NCBI GenBank assembly: GCA_021604105.1
Contig: BQIW01000022.1
Span: forward strand, 1 to 53,602
DNA length: 53,602 nt
Direction: 5' to 3'
DNA from: Nitrospirales bacterium
Lineage (GTDB): Bacteria > Nitrospirota > Nitrospiria > Nitrospirales > UBA8639
Positions 8,307 through 17,485 of this stretch are shown in pieces. The translations under genes and the position numbers were made by a program. The notes under the pieces are model-generated. The model did not search any database. It saw only the letters and a program-made list of their open reading frames with translations, and was not told the origin of the DNA. Numbering within the stretch: position 1 is the stretch's first letter; the number at the start of each line of letters is the position of its first letter.

Positions 8307-8453
8307 ACGTTTCTCCATGAGCGAAGCGGCGTGTTCAAAAAGGCCCGTCCAGCAAGGCCGCAGCGGCTTGGACGGGCGGAGCGTACAGAGAAGTACGTGA
8401 GCCCGGCCTAGAGGCGAGAACGCCGCTGGCGGACTTTTTCAAAACCCTGCTAG
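8307..8453 (+). repeat. Dispersed palindromic repeat, family A, copy 1
   Basis: This non-coding element has the core arrangement CAGCAAGGCCGCAGC, then GGAGCGTAC and GTACGTGAG, then GAACGCCGCTGGCGG and a CTTTTT tail. It contains a perfect 9-base stem (GCCCGTCCA with TGGACGGGC). Copies lie at 17323, 33617, 40865 and 49221. It shares an extended left flank (CTCCATGAGCGAA) and the right end CCCTGCTAG with copy 4. It overlaps the stop codon of the histidine kinase gene. Confidence 0.85.
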
Positions 8454-9913
8454 GTTTGATCCTCGGCCTGTTGAAGCGGCAATGCCGGCAGATGGATCGT
8501 CACCATCAAGCCCCCGCCCGGGGTGTTGGTTAAACTGATGTCCCCGCCATGATTGCGAACGATGGATCGTGCGATGGCCATGCCGAGGCCGATGCCCCCC
8601 GTTTGTTTATTACGGGATTCCTCCAATCGCACAAACGGCTGAAAGACCCGTTCAAAATCCTGCTCCGGAATTCCCGGACCCTTATCTTGAATCATAATCT
8701 GAAATTCCGTGTCATTTTGTCGAAGCTTGGCCTCGACCTGTCCTCCATAGCTCACGGCGTTTTCAAGGAGGTTTCGAACGGCCCGCTTGAGACTGATGGG
8801 GCGGCAGGTGTACGGCGTTTTTTTCGCGCTCTCGAATTGCACCTCCATCTCCATATCGGCCAGATCCTGACAAAGACTATCGATTAAGGCGCTGAGGTCG
8901 ACTGAACGCGTTTCCTCCGTCGAGGCCTCATCCCGGGAAAAAGCCAGCGTGGCTTCGGTCATCCGTTGCATGTCTTCCAATGTATCCAGCATCTTGCCTC
9001 TCGCTTCCTGATCCTTCATCAATTCGACTTGCAGTCGTAGAGAAGTAATGGGAGAGCGTAAATCGTGACTGATGGCCGCCAGCATTCCGGTTCGATCCTG
9101 AACAAACCGTTGCAGTCGTTCGTACATGCGGTTAAAGGCGTGGATAGTTTGCTGAATATCAACTGGACCTTCTTCCGGAATGGGAGTGATAGATTCCCCG
9201 CGACCAACCCGCTCCGCAACTTCCGTGAGTTGTTGAAGGGGACGGGTGAGACGTTGCACCATGAACACCACAATCAGGCAGATACTGCCCCCCGTGAACA
9301 CCATCGAAATCAGCGTGGGCAGAGCCCATCGGCCCAGGGATGGGGTGATCCCCATGCCGACATTCAGCCACCGGCCATCCTGAAGACGCGCAGAAATCAG
9401 CAGGCCCGGGGCGTCAAACTCCGAGAGCGGAAGAGGAAAGGACGATCCGGACTTTTCACTTTGTAAAATGGAACGTCGGACGTCTTCCGGCGCCTCCCCT
9501 ATGGTCTTTTTCCATAACCCGTCCTGTTGCGGAAGCATGAACCGCAGTTCAGATACATCCTTCTTGTTCAGCAAATCCTTGAGACGGCTGATCCACTCAT
9601 GGTCGCCCTGTTGCAAACCTTGAGGAATCTGACTGGTATCCGACAACCAGTAATACAACTTTCGTGAACTGGCGGCCTGGACCATGCGATTGTGCAAACC
9701 CGATGGGCTGTGTGCAATGAGATCGATAAGAGAAGCCGTTCGCTCAAGAATTTGGGTCCGCTCGACAGATCGAATAGCCGCACGACGTTCATCGGTAAAA
9801 ATAAGAAAGTTGGCCACTTGCGCAAGGACGAGGGCCACGAGCAGAAGGGCAATCATCTGGCTGGTCAGCCGTTGCGGCCACACCCGCCGGAAAATGGGCA
9901 TGCCCGGTTTCAT
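8450..9913 (-). CDS. Sensor histidine kinase (EnvZ-like)
   Basis: This 487-residue membrane kinase has a transmembrane helix at about 20-40, a periplasmic sensor region (about 45-195), a second helix (about 200-220), a HAMP linker and a HisKA domain with the phospho-accepting His283 in the motif ISHDLRSPIT. The HATPase_c domain shows the N box RNLLENAVSYG, the G1 box DKGPGIPE and the G2 box GGIGLGMAIARSIV. It forms an operon with the OmpR-type regulator, whose stop codon it overlaps by ATGA. It faces the RND efflux operon, so a role in controlling that pump in response to an envelope or drug signal is likely. Its own stop codon lies within repeat A copy 1. Confidence 0.95.
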   Translation of the reverse strand: MKPGMPIFRRVWPQRLTSQMIALLLVALVLAQVANFLIFTDERRAAIRSVERTQILERTASLIDLIAHSPSGLHNRMVQAASSRKLYYWLSDTSQIPQGLQQGDHEWISRLKDLLNKKDVSELRFMLPQQDGLWKKTIGEAPEDVRRSILQSEKSGSSFPLPLSEFDAPGLLISARLQDGRWLNVGMGITPSLGRWALPTLISMVFTGGSICLIVVFMVQRLTRPLQQLTEVAERVGRGESITPIPEEGPVDIQQTIHAFNRMYERLQRFVQDRTGMLAAISHDLRSPITSLRLQVELMKDQEARGKMLDTLEDMQRMTEATLAFSRDEASTEETRSVDLSALIDSLCQDLADMEMEVQFESAKKTPYTCRPISLKRAVRNLLENAVSYGGQVEAKLRQNDTEFQIMIQDKGPGIPEQDFERVFQPFVRLEESRNKQTGGIGLGMAIARSIVRNHGGDISLTNTPGGGLMVTIHLPALPLQQAEDQT

Positions 9914-10629
9914 TGAAAGGAGACCTCAGCGGTGAACGTGTAACCGCCGCCCCACACCGTTTTAATCAAGGAGGGTAGCTTGGGATCGACTTCAATTTTT
10001 TTTCGCAACCGGCTGACCTGATTGTCGATACTGCGATCAAACACATCGCCCGTGCGATGCCGGGTGAGGTCCAGCAATTGATCACGAGTCAACACCATGT
10101 GTGGATGATTCAGGAACACCGTCAACAGCACAAATTCGCCGGTGCTGAGCGGAATGGCCACGCCATCTTCTCCGATGAGCTCTCGTTGCGAAACCTGCAA
10201 GACCCATCGGTCGAATCGAATGGTTTTTTCAGCTATTCGCCGTTCCTTCCACGGCAGACTATTCGCACGCCGGAGCACGGACTTGATTCGTGCCAACAAT
10301 TCCCTCGGATTAAACGGTTTCACAACATAATCATCCGCGCCCATTTCCAACCCGATCACGCGGTCCGTTTCTTCGGCCATGGCCGTGAGCAAAATAATGG
10401 GAATTTCCTTCGTTTCGCGTAAATGACGACAAAGAGAGAGACCGTCTTCTCCCGGCATCATGATATCCAGGACAACGAGATCGATGGCGCTGTTTTCGAG
10501 AGTTTTTCGGGCTTCAGCCGCGCTTCCGGCCGCACTCAGTCGAAAGCCTTTTTGCGTGAGATAGGTGGCGAGCGGATTGCGAATATCCGGTTGATCATCA
10601 ACAACAAGTAGATGCGGTAAAGAATCCAT
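9910..10629 (-). CDS. OmpR-family response regulator
   Basis: This 239-residue DNA-binding regulator has a receiver domain with the acidic pair Asp11/Asp12, the phosphorylation site Asp55 (VVLDIMMPG), Thr83 and Lys104 (VVKPFNPREL). A winged-helix Trans_reg_C domain (about 130-235) follows, with FVLLTVFLNHPHMVLTRDQLL and the recognition region RSIDNQVSRLRKKIE. An AGGAGCCTT leader precedes the ATG. It is cotranscribed with the kinase (four-base overlap) and divergent from the efflux operon, which makes the shared intergenic region its probable target. Confidence 0.95.
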   Translation of the reverse strand: MDSLPHLLVVDDQPDIRNPLATYLTQKGFRLSAAGSAAEARKTLENSAIDLVVLDIMMPGEDGLSLCRHLRETKEIPIILLTAMAEETDRVIGLEMGADDYVVKPFNPRELLARIKSVLRRANSLPWKERRIAEKTIRFDRWVLQVSQRELIGEDGVAIPLSTGEFVLLTVFLNHPHMVLTRDQLLDLTRHRTGDVFDRSIDNQVSRLRKKIEVDPKLPSLIKTVWGGGYTFTAEVSFQ

Positions 10630-10946
10630 AAGGCTCCTGAAGATTACCCTCCTCCATTATTATGACGCCGGGACCGAAAGTGGGGGAAGAAAAATTGTAT
10701 CAAAGTTTGTCAAAACGGAATTCTGGCAGGTTTTCTTACAAAAAAGAAGGATGTGGATAAATTTCAGGGAAATATCCTGGGTATACTGACCGAACAGAGA
10801 AAGATCGTGGCCAAACGCCTGGATGAATCGCTTTCGTCAGCAACTTGGAACAAAAAGACATTTTCCCTCTCCGGTCATTTAAAGGACGACAAACATTATC
10901 CATAACAAAATTGACATATATTTTCCTTTGTCACTCTGAACATCGC
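10630..10946. promoter_or_regulatory. Divergent control region between the two-component system and RND operon
   Basis: These 317 bases hold both promoters. At 10700-10719 the pentamer TCAAA occurs twice with a 10-base period (TCAAAGTTTG then TCAAAACGGA), the spacing used by OmpR-family dimers on direct repeats. This is a candidate operator for the adjacent regulator. No extra gene is evident. Confidence 0.4.
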
Positions 10947-12377
10947 ATGATCACCTTCCGTTATTGGCCCCCCATCCTCACAGGCATTTTCCTTATGCTG
11001 ATAACCGGTTGTCTGTTCGACCCACAACCCATTGAATTGAAAATCCATCCGCCCGATTCGTTTTCCCATTCCGGCCAGCATGCGTTGCCGGACAAATGGT
11101 GGGAAGCTTTTGAAGACGAGGCCCTTGACCGGTTGATTGAACGCGCAATGGAGGACAATCCGACTCTGTTGGCCACCTGGGACCGCCTGCGGCAGGCGGA
11201 AGCCATCGCCGTGCGTGACGGAGCTCCCCGGTTTCCTTTTTTAAACGCGAACAGTAATGCCAGCCGGAGTCGTACTGATTTAGGCACGCAGACGGATCGT
11301 TTCGCAATGGGATTATCAGTGGCCTATGAGCTGGACCTGTGGGGACGGGTACGAGCCTTCGGAAGCGCGGCGGAATTTGAGGCGCAGGCCAGTCAGGCCG
11401 ACCTAACGGTTGCCGCGATCACCTTATCAAGTCAGATGGCGAAAACCTGGTATAACCTGCTTGAACAACGAGGCCAACTGACTTTACTGGAGAAACAGAT
11501 CTCGACCAACGAGAAAGTTCTTCAATTGGTCACCTTGCGGTTCCGACAGGGCGTCGCCGCTGCGGCCGACGTTCTGCGACAGAAACAATTAGTGGAGCAA
11601 ACGCGGGGAAACACCAAAGACGTCCGCGCGCAAATCGGCACGCTCACCCATCAACTCGCCATACTTCTTGGGAAACCTCCCAAGTCTTTGGTTATCCCCG
11701 ACGATCCTGTGCTGATACACCTTCCCCCATTGCCCAGTACCGGCCTGCCCGGAGATCTCATTCAACGGCGTCCTGACGTGCAGGCCACGTTTTACCAGGT
11801 ACAGGCCGCCGATGCGCGTGTCGCGGCCGCCATTGCGGAACGTTTCCCGCGCATAGATCTTGGCGGAGCGCTGACCACAAATCTCACCCCAACCCTGACC
11901 AGCGGAGCCTTTGCGACTGCTCCGGGAGGACTATTTGCCAATTGGTTAGCCACCGTCTCGGCACAAATCGTGGCACCGATCTTTAATGCCGGGGCGCGGG
12001 CAGCGCAAGTTGATCTCAGCAAAGCCGCTCGCTCCGAGGTCCTTCACAACTACGAATCCACGGTACTCCAAGCCTTCCAGGAGGTCGAAAATGCCTTGAT
12101 TCGAGAAACACAGCAACGGGCAAAAACAACCAGTCTGGAAGATCAGCTTCACATCGCCACCCAGGTGATCGAACGCTTACGGGCCCGTTATCTTAATGGT
12201 GCAACCGCCTACCTGGACGTGCTCAATGCTCTGAACAGCCAACAGGAGCTTGAACGCGAGATCCTGACTTCCAGACGGACGCTCATCGATTTCCGCGTTG
12301 ATCTAGCCAAGGCTTTGGCCGGTGGTTGGCCCATGACTAAACCTGAAATTCGGGGATTAACCATTTCCAACGGATAA
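10947..12377 (+). CDS. RND efflux outer-membrane factor (NodT/OprM family lipoprotein)
   Basis: The 476-residue protein is a TolC-type outer-membrane channel. The chosen ATG at 10947 gives a clean lipoprotein signal with lipobox LITGC (Cys22); an in-frame start 34 codons upstream would bury it. Two outer-membrane efflux repeats follow: WWEAFEDEALDRLIERAMEDNPTL near the start, coiled-coil helices such as VLRQKQLVEQTRG, and the second copy with FQEVENALI and LDVLNALNSQQEL. It is first in a three-gene operon with the adaptor and pump, completing a tripartite exporter across both membranes. Confidence 0.93.
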   Translation: MITFRYWPPILTGIFLMLITGCLFDPQPIELKIHPPDSFSHSGQHALPDKWWEAFEDEALDRLIERAMEDNPTLLATWDRLRQAEAIAVRDGAPRFPFLNANSNASRSRTDLGTQTDRFAMGLSVAYELDLWGRVRAFGSAAEFEAQASQADLTVAAITLSSQMAKTWYNLLEQRGQLTLLEKQISTNEKVLQLVTLRFRQGVAAAADVLRQKQLVEQTRGNTKDVRAQIGTLTHQLAILLGKPPKSLVIPDDPVLIHLPPLPSTGLPGDLIQRRPDVQATFYQVQAADARVAAAIAERFPRIDLGGALTTNLTPTLTSGAFATAPGGLFANWLATVSAQIVAPIFNAGARAAQVDLSKAARSEVLHNYESTVLQAFQEVENALIRETQQRAKTTSLEDQLHIATQVIERLRARYLNGATAYLDVLNALNSQQELEREILTSRRTLIDFRVDLAKALAGGWPMTKPEIRGLTISNG

Positions 12378-12404
12378 AAATTCCTCCCGAAACTCTACCA
12401 AACC

Positions 12405-13628
12405 ATGTCATCCCCCTCCTTTTCCAAAAAATGCCTGATGGTCTTGAAGGCTGTACTGCCGATTCTGATCCTGGTACTGGCCGGAGGCATCGCGTTTTCG
12501 ATTGTCAAGAGCGCCCCACAGCCTGAACGTCATTCCAAACCCAGAGAACCACGACTGGTGGAAACGATTGAGATCGATGTGACCAAACAGATGCTGACCA
12601 TAGAGGCTTGGGGACAAGTCCAACCTGTTCATCAAATCACACTCCGATCACAGGTGAACGGAAAAATCATCGCGGTCAACCCGGAACTGGTTCCCGGCGG
12701 TCGTTTCGCTGCGCAGGAAACTATTCTTCGTTTGGAACCAGCGGATTATGTGCTGGCTGTCCGCCAGCGACAATCCGATCTGGCGAAAGCCCGTGTGGCT
12801 CTTCTCCTCGAAGAGGGTAATCAGGTCGTCGCCAAACAAGAGTTCGATTTATTGGGTGCCACGATCAACGAGCAGGAAAAATCTCTGGTCCTTCGTCTGC
12901 CGCAGCTAAACGCGATGAAAGCCGACGTGGATGCCGCCGCGGCTGCCCTTCAATCCGCGAAGCTCGCGTTGGCCCGCACCGTCATCAAAGCTCCGTTTGA
13001 GGCAACCGTCGTTCGCCGTCACATTGATCTGGGGACCTATGTGACGACCACCTCAGATCTCGTGACGATTGCGGGAACGAAAGAGTATTGGGTTGAGGTA
13101 GCGGTCCCCATGTCTCAGTTACGTTGGATCACGATTCCTCGCACACCTGATGAACCAGGGTCCGCCGTCAAACTCTTTCAAGAAAATGTGTGGGGGAAAG
13201 ACAAATTCCGGACGGGCCGGGTGGTCCGGTTGCTGACCGATCTTGAACCCAACGGGCGAATGGCCAGGCTTCTGGTGGCCATACAAGATCCGCTTAATCT
13301 TGAAGAACAGCATGGGCGGTTGCCTCGCGTGCTGCTCGGCTCGTATCTTCGCGCGGAAATTCAAGGGCAGGAACTCGCCAGGCTTGCCAAAGTGGATCGT
13401 CGCTGGATCCATGATCAGAATACCGTCTGGCTGATGAATACAGACAATACGCTGGCCATTCGTCAAGTGACGATCGCCTATCGTGGCCAACATGAGGTTT
13501 TTATTTCAGAAGGCTTGGAAACGGGAGATCGCTTAGTGATCACCGACATTTCCGCTCCCACGGATGGGATGCCCGTTCGCTTGAATAACAGCCGTTCCGA
13601 CACACCAGTGACTCCCCATGGAACCTAA
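12405..13628 (+). CDS. RND efflux periplasmic adaptor (HlyD/MFP family)
   Basis: The 407-residue membrane-fusion protein has an N-terminal anchor (about residues 13-34), a split biotinyl-lipoyl domain (VQPVHQITLRSQVNGKI, then AKARVA... and TVIKAPFEATVVRRHIDLG), an alpha hairpin (about 125-185) and beta-barrel and membrane-proximal domains near the C-terminus (EGLETGDRLVIT). It couples the inner-membrane pump to the outer-membrane factor. It starts 27 bases after the outer-membrane gene and its 3' end overlaps the pump gene by 11 bases, so translation is probably coupled. Confidence 0.93.
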   Translation: MSSPSFSKKCLMVLKAVLPILILVLAGGIAFSIVKSAPQPERHSKPREPRLVETIEIDVTKQMLTIEAWGQVQPVHQITLRSQVNGKIIAVNPELVPGGRFAAQETILRLEPADYVLAVRQRQSDLAKARVALLLEEGNQVVAKQEFDLLGATINEQEKSLVLRLPQLNAMKADVDAAAAALQSAKLALARTVIKAPFEATVVRRHIDLGTYVTTTSDLVTIAGTKEYWVEVAVPMSQLRWITIPRTPDEPGSAVKLFQENVWGKDKFRTGRVVRLLTDLEPNGRMARLLVAIQDPLNLEEQHGRLPRVLLGSYLRAEIQGQELARLAKVDRRWIHDQNTVWLMNTDNTLAIRQVTIAYRGQHEVFISEGLETGDRLVITDISAPTDGMPVRLNNSRSDTPVTPHGT

Positions 13629-16600
13629 CCCCCCTCACCGGGAATCCGGCCCTTTGGCCTGGATGGTGCACAACCGGATCACGCCCAACCTGCTCATGCT
13701 GACGTTACTGCTGGGTGGATTGTTTATGGCCTCCCAAATTAAACAGGAGGTCTTTCCCGAGTTCGAAGAAGACACGGTCACCATCACCGTCCCCTTTCCC
13801 GGCGCAAGTCCCGAAGAAGTCGAACAAGGGGTGATTCTGGCGATTGAAGAAGGTGTGCGCGGCCTTGAAGGGGTGAACGAGATCCGGGCCACCGCCGGGG
13901 AAAACCAGGGAACGGTCATCGTTGAACTCCTCGCCAACTCCAACAATCAAAAAGTCTATCAGGACATTCAGCAGGCGGTCAGCCGCATCGTGACGTTTCC
14001 CGAGGATACGGAAAAGCCGAGTGTCACATTGGATACCCGTCGTCGCGACGTCCTGACTCTTCAAATGTATGGTGACGTCTCGGAATGGACCCTTCGTGAG
14101 GTCGCGGAACAAGTTCGGGATCGCCTCTTACAAGAACCCGGCATTACACAAATCGACCTTGAAGGCGCGCGAGCGTATGAAATCCATGTGGAGGTGTCCC
14201 AAGAAGACCTCCGGGCTTATGGGCTCTCATTGGAGGGCATCGCACAAACCATTCGCGCAACCGCGCTCGACCGATCCGGTGGAAGCGTGGAAACCTCCAG
14301 CGGAGAAATTTTGTTGCGGGTGCAGGAACGACGGGATTGGGCCTCGGACTTTGCCGACATTCCCATCATCGCCAACCAAACGGGAACGCTCTTGCGTCTC
14401 GGGGATCTCGCACACGTGTCGGAAGGGTTCCAGGAAAGCGAAACGTATGCCACGTTTAACGGGGTACGTGCCATTGGCATCGAAATCTTTCGAGTGGGAG
14501 ACCAAACCCCGATCGGCGTGTCGGAAAGGGTACGCGCCGCGATGGCCCATATTGTTCCCGATCTGCCGGCTTCCATCTATTACACCATTCTCAAGGATCG
14601 GTCAGAAATCTATTATCAACGGCTCACCCTTCTGTTGAAGAATGGATTTCTCGGGTTGTTACTGGTCCTGGCCATTCTTACCCTTTTTTTGGAATATAAA
14701 CTGGCCTTTTGGGTGACGGTAGGGATCCCGACATCATTTCTGGGGGCCATGCTTTTCCTGCCGGCCATGGACGTGTCCATCAATATGGTGTCCCTCTTTG
14801 CCTTCATTATTGCGCTTGGGATTGTGGTTGATGACGCCATTATTTCCGGGGAAAACATTTTTGAATACCGGAAACGCGGCAAATCCTTCAGCGAGGCGGC
14901 CATCCTGGGGGCACGGGATATTGCCATTCCCATCAGTTTCAGCATTTTGACGAATATCGTGGCCTTCCTGCCGCTGATGTTCATACCCGGATCCTTCGGG
15001 AAAATCTGGGCCGTGATTCCCGTGGTGGTCTCGACAGCCTTCATTATTTCCTGGGTCGAAGCGTTGTTTATCCTTCCAGCCCATCTGGCGCATTCGGGCA
15101 CCAATCCGACCGGCGCTATCGGCATGACCCTGCATCACACCCAACAACGGTTCAGCGCATGGTTTTCCCGATTTGTCGAACGGACATATGGTCCGTTTCT
15201 CCGCCGGGCCGTTGCTCACCGCTATCTGACTATTGCCATTGGATTCGGAATTTTTGCCATCGTGCTGGCCTACCCATTCAGCGGACGCATGGGCTTTATT
15301 CTCATGCCCACCGTTGAGGCGGATTATGCTAAAGCCACAGCCGTGCTTCCTTTCGGAAGTCCGTCCAGTGAAATAATCCGGATCCGTGACGGGTTGATCC
15401 GTTCCGTGCAGGACGTGATCGACCTGTATCCGGGACAACAGATTTCCAACGGCACCTTCGCGCTGGTGGTGGAAAACATCATCGACGTTCGTGCGTATTT
15501 GCCGGATGCAAACCATCGTCCGCTCAGCACAAGCGAGTTGACCTCCCTCTGGCGGGAACATACTCCGGATTTCACGGGAGTGGAATACTTGCGGTTTGAG
15601 GCGGATAGCGGGGGACCGGGGCGCGGGCCCGGAATCAGTGTTGAACTCAGCCATCGGAATATTGCCATGCTCGATAGGGCCAGCACCGATCTGGCCGACC
15701 GTCTGGCTGAATTCGGAAGCGTCAAAGACGTGGATGACGGATATTCTCCAGGAAAACCCCAGCTGGACTTCCGGATCAAAGAAGAGGCCCGCAGCCTCGG
15801 CCTCACCGCCGGGGATATCGCGAGACAAGCCCGCAACGCCTTTTACGGATCGGAAGCCCTTCGCCAGCAACGAGGGCGTAACGAGATTAAGGTGTTGGTG
15901 CGATTCCCCGAGTCGGAACGCTCAAGCGAATACCACGTGGAAAATCTGGTGATTCGAACGCCTGCCGGTCCACACGTGCCGTTGTATCAGGTTGCGACGG
16001 TCGAAAAGGGCCGGGCGTTTCGGGAAATCACCCGTCGAGATGGACACCGCACCGTGACCGTCACCGCGAATGTTCAACCCACAAAGGATACCAACCTTGT
16101 CCTGAGTAAACTAAAAAGCGACGTGCTTCCGGCCTTGCTTAGTGATTATCCCGGCCTCAGTTACACCTTCGAAGGCCGCCAGGCCGATATGCGTGATGCG
16201 CTTCAAAGTTTTATCTTTAGTTCAACCCTGGCATTGATCATAATATATGTCTTGCTTGCCGTGCCGTTTCGTAGTTACCTGCAACCAGCCATTGTGATGA
16301 CATCCATTCCGTTCGGGCTGGTTGGTGCGGTGATCGGGCATATGATCATGGGCTACAACATCAGCATCATCAGTATGATGGGAATCATTGCGCTTGGCGG
16401 AGTAGTCGTCAATGATTCTTTAATCATGATCGACTATGCCAATACCAAATGCCGGGAAGGACATCATCCATTTGAGGCCATCTGCAAAGCCGGCATTCGC
16501 CGGTTCCGCCCCATACTGTTGACCACCCTCACCACCTTCGGCGGATTGGGTCCGATGATTTTCGAAACGTCCCGTCAGGCGCGATTCATGATTCCCATGG

Positions 16601-16767
16601 CCATTTCCTTGGGATTTGGAATTCTCTTTGCCACTGCCATCATGCTCATACTCATTCCCTGTCTCTATCTGGTCGTGGAGGATGTGTTGAGCCTGTTCAC
16701 CGTTCGCGTCAACAGGCCTACCCCTAAAAAAGTTCAGAATGAACCGGAAACCATCGTTGCGGAGTGA
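13618..16767 (+). CDS. RND efflux pump, AcrB/HAE family permease
   Basis: At 1049 residues this has the full length of an AcrB-type proton-driven exporter. It has a first transmembrane helix (ITPNLLMLTLLLGGLFM), two large periplasmic loops, and helices 2-6 and 8-12. The proton-relay pair Asp405-Asp406 lies in GIVVDDAIISGENIFEY. The second half has GGVVVNDSLIMIDYAN in the equivalent place. The N-terminal half carries the periplasmic porter motif FPGASPEEVEQGV. The lack of other specificity motifs prevents choosing between drugs, metals and lipids. It is the last gene of the operon and is probably controlled by the divergent two-component system. Confidence 0.95.
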   Translation: MEPNPPHRESGPLAWMVHNRITPNLLMLTLLLGGLFMASQIKQEVFPEFEEDTVTITVPFPGASPEEVEQGVILAIEEGVRGLEGVNEIRATAGENQGTVIVELLANSNNQKVYQDIQQAVSRIVTFPEDTEKPSVTLDTRRRDVLTLQMYGDVSEWTLREVAEQVRDRLLQEPGITQIDLEGARAYEIHVEVSQEDLRAYGLSLEGIAQTIRATALDRSGGSVETSSGEILLRVQERRDWASDFADIPIIANQTGTLLRLGDLAHVSEGFQESETYATFNGVRAIGIEIFRVGDQTPIGVSERVRAAMAHIVPDLPASIYYTILKDRSEIYYQRLTLLLKNGFLGLLLVLAILTLFLEYKLAFWVTVGIPTSFLGAMLFLPAMDVSINMVSLFAFIIALGIVVDDAIISGENIFEYRKRGKSFSEAAILGARDIAIPISFSILTNIVAFLPLMFIPGSFGKIWAVIPVVVSTAFIISWVEALFILPAHLAHSGTNPTGAIGMTLHHTQQRFSAWFSRFVERTYGPFLRRAVAHRYLTIAIGFGIFAIVLAYPFSGRMGFILMPTVEADYAKATAVLPFGSPSSEIIRIRDGLIRSVQDVIDLYPGQQISNGTFALVVENIIDVRAYLPDANHRPLSTSELTSLWREHTPDFTGVEYLRFEADSGGPGRGPGISVELSHRNIAMLDRASTDLADRLAEFGSVKDVDDGYSPGKPQLDFRIKEEARSLGLTAGDIARQARNAFYGSEALRQQRGRNEIKVLVRFPESERSSEYHVENLVIRTPAGPHVPLYQVATVEKGRAFREITRRDGHRTVTVTANVQPTKDTNLVLSKLKSDVLPALLSDYPGLSYTFEGRQADMRDALQSFIFSSTLALIIIYVLLAVPFRSYLQPAIVMTSIPFGLVGAVIGHMIMGYNISIISMMGIIALGGVVVNDSLIMIDYANTKCREGHHPFEAICKAGIRRFRPILLTTLTTFGGLGPMIFETSRQARFMIPMAISLGFGILFATAIMLILIPCLYLVVEDVLSLFTVRVNRPTPKKVQNEPETIVAE

Positions 16768-17054
16768 GAAAAACTATTGAGTTAGCCAAAGAACATTCCC
16801 TTGATCAGCACATTTCTAAAAGGAAAATTGTGGAAATGCGTTCATGACTCAACTACCAGGTCAAATTTTTTCAGTAACTACCATCTACAATTACAATCAG
16901 ATTATCCACTCTCCCCTTCACTCATCTGTACCCCTGCGGGACAATCCGTTGCCCTAAGCCAAAACTTTCCACCGGGTTCAATCTCAGATTAAATACCGGG
17001 TGTCGGCCCGGCAGCCCATGGGCCGATTTAAAGGAAAATGTAGGAAAAATCTGT

Positions 17055-17146
17055 GGGGTCTTGCCTGTTTATGACGAAATCTCCATGGGGCTTCACTCAG
17101 CTATTCCAAAGCGGGACAATCCAATGACCCATGGCAAACTGACCCC
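17055..17146 (+). repeat. Repeat C, copy 3 (diverged)
   Basis: This 92-base element opens with GGGGTC and closes with TGACCCC. It shares the middle GGGCTTCACTCAGCTATTCC and AAAGCGGGACAATCC with the copies at 19062 and 20891, which read CGGCTT, CTCGATTACCC and AAAGCGTGAC there. It has no coding capacity. It is the most diverged copy. Confidence 0.6.
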
Positions 17147-17322
17147 AAGCATGACCCCAAACCCATTTCCTCTCCATAATGGTTTTTTGCCTGTCTGATC
17201 ATTTCCGAGTAGACTGGGGCACAGTCCAAAATCAGAATGTTCCTGTTGAATATTTTCTGAAAAAACGCACGTATTCACTCAACAGGGATTCGATATCATT
17301 GGTCGACGGGAATGATTAAAAC

Positions 17323-17425
17323 AGCTGTCCAGCAAGGCCGCAGCCATTTTGGCGCGCGGAGCGTACTTTTAGTACGTGAGCTCGGCAAAATGGCGAGAAC
17401 GCCGCTGGCGGCTTTTTTCAGCATT
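17323..17425 (+). repeat. Dispersed palindromic repeat, family A, copy 2
   Basis: The element reads CTGTCCAGCAAGGCCGCAGC, then GCGGAGCGTACTTTTAGTAC, then GAACGCCGCTGGCGGCTTTT. It is in the same orientation as copy 1 and shorter, about 103 bases. It sits 60 bases upstream of the RNA helicase start. Confidence 0.85.
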
Positions 17426-17485
17426 CCCGGAATGATCCACCCCTATTGTTCCGGATTTGATGAGAAAAAGAGGTATTGAAACGCC

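Larger units (their letters stand above)
16768..17485. other. Intergenic region with two repeats
   Basis: This 718-base gap contains repeat C (17055-17146) and repeat A copy 2 (17323-17425), described separately. The first 280 bases contain nothing recognisable. The region just before the helicase start may carry its promoter. Confidence 0.5.

Noticed and set aside
8307-8453. Possible CRISPR or tRNA in the repetitive GC-rich segment
   Set aside because: There are no regularly spaced short repeats and no cloverleaf; it is a copy of the dispersed repeat A.
14734-15870. Long 378-codon minus-strand frame inside the RND pump gene
   Set aside because: Shadow of the high-GC pump reading frame; the pump protein is full length and has all motifs.
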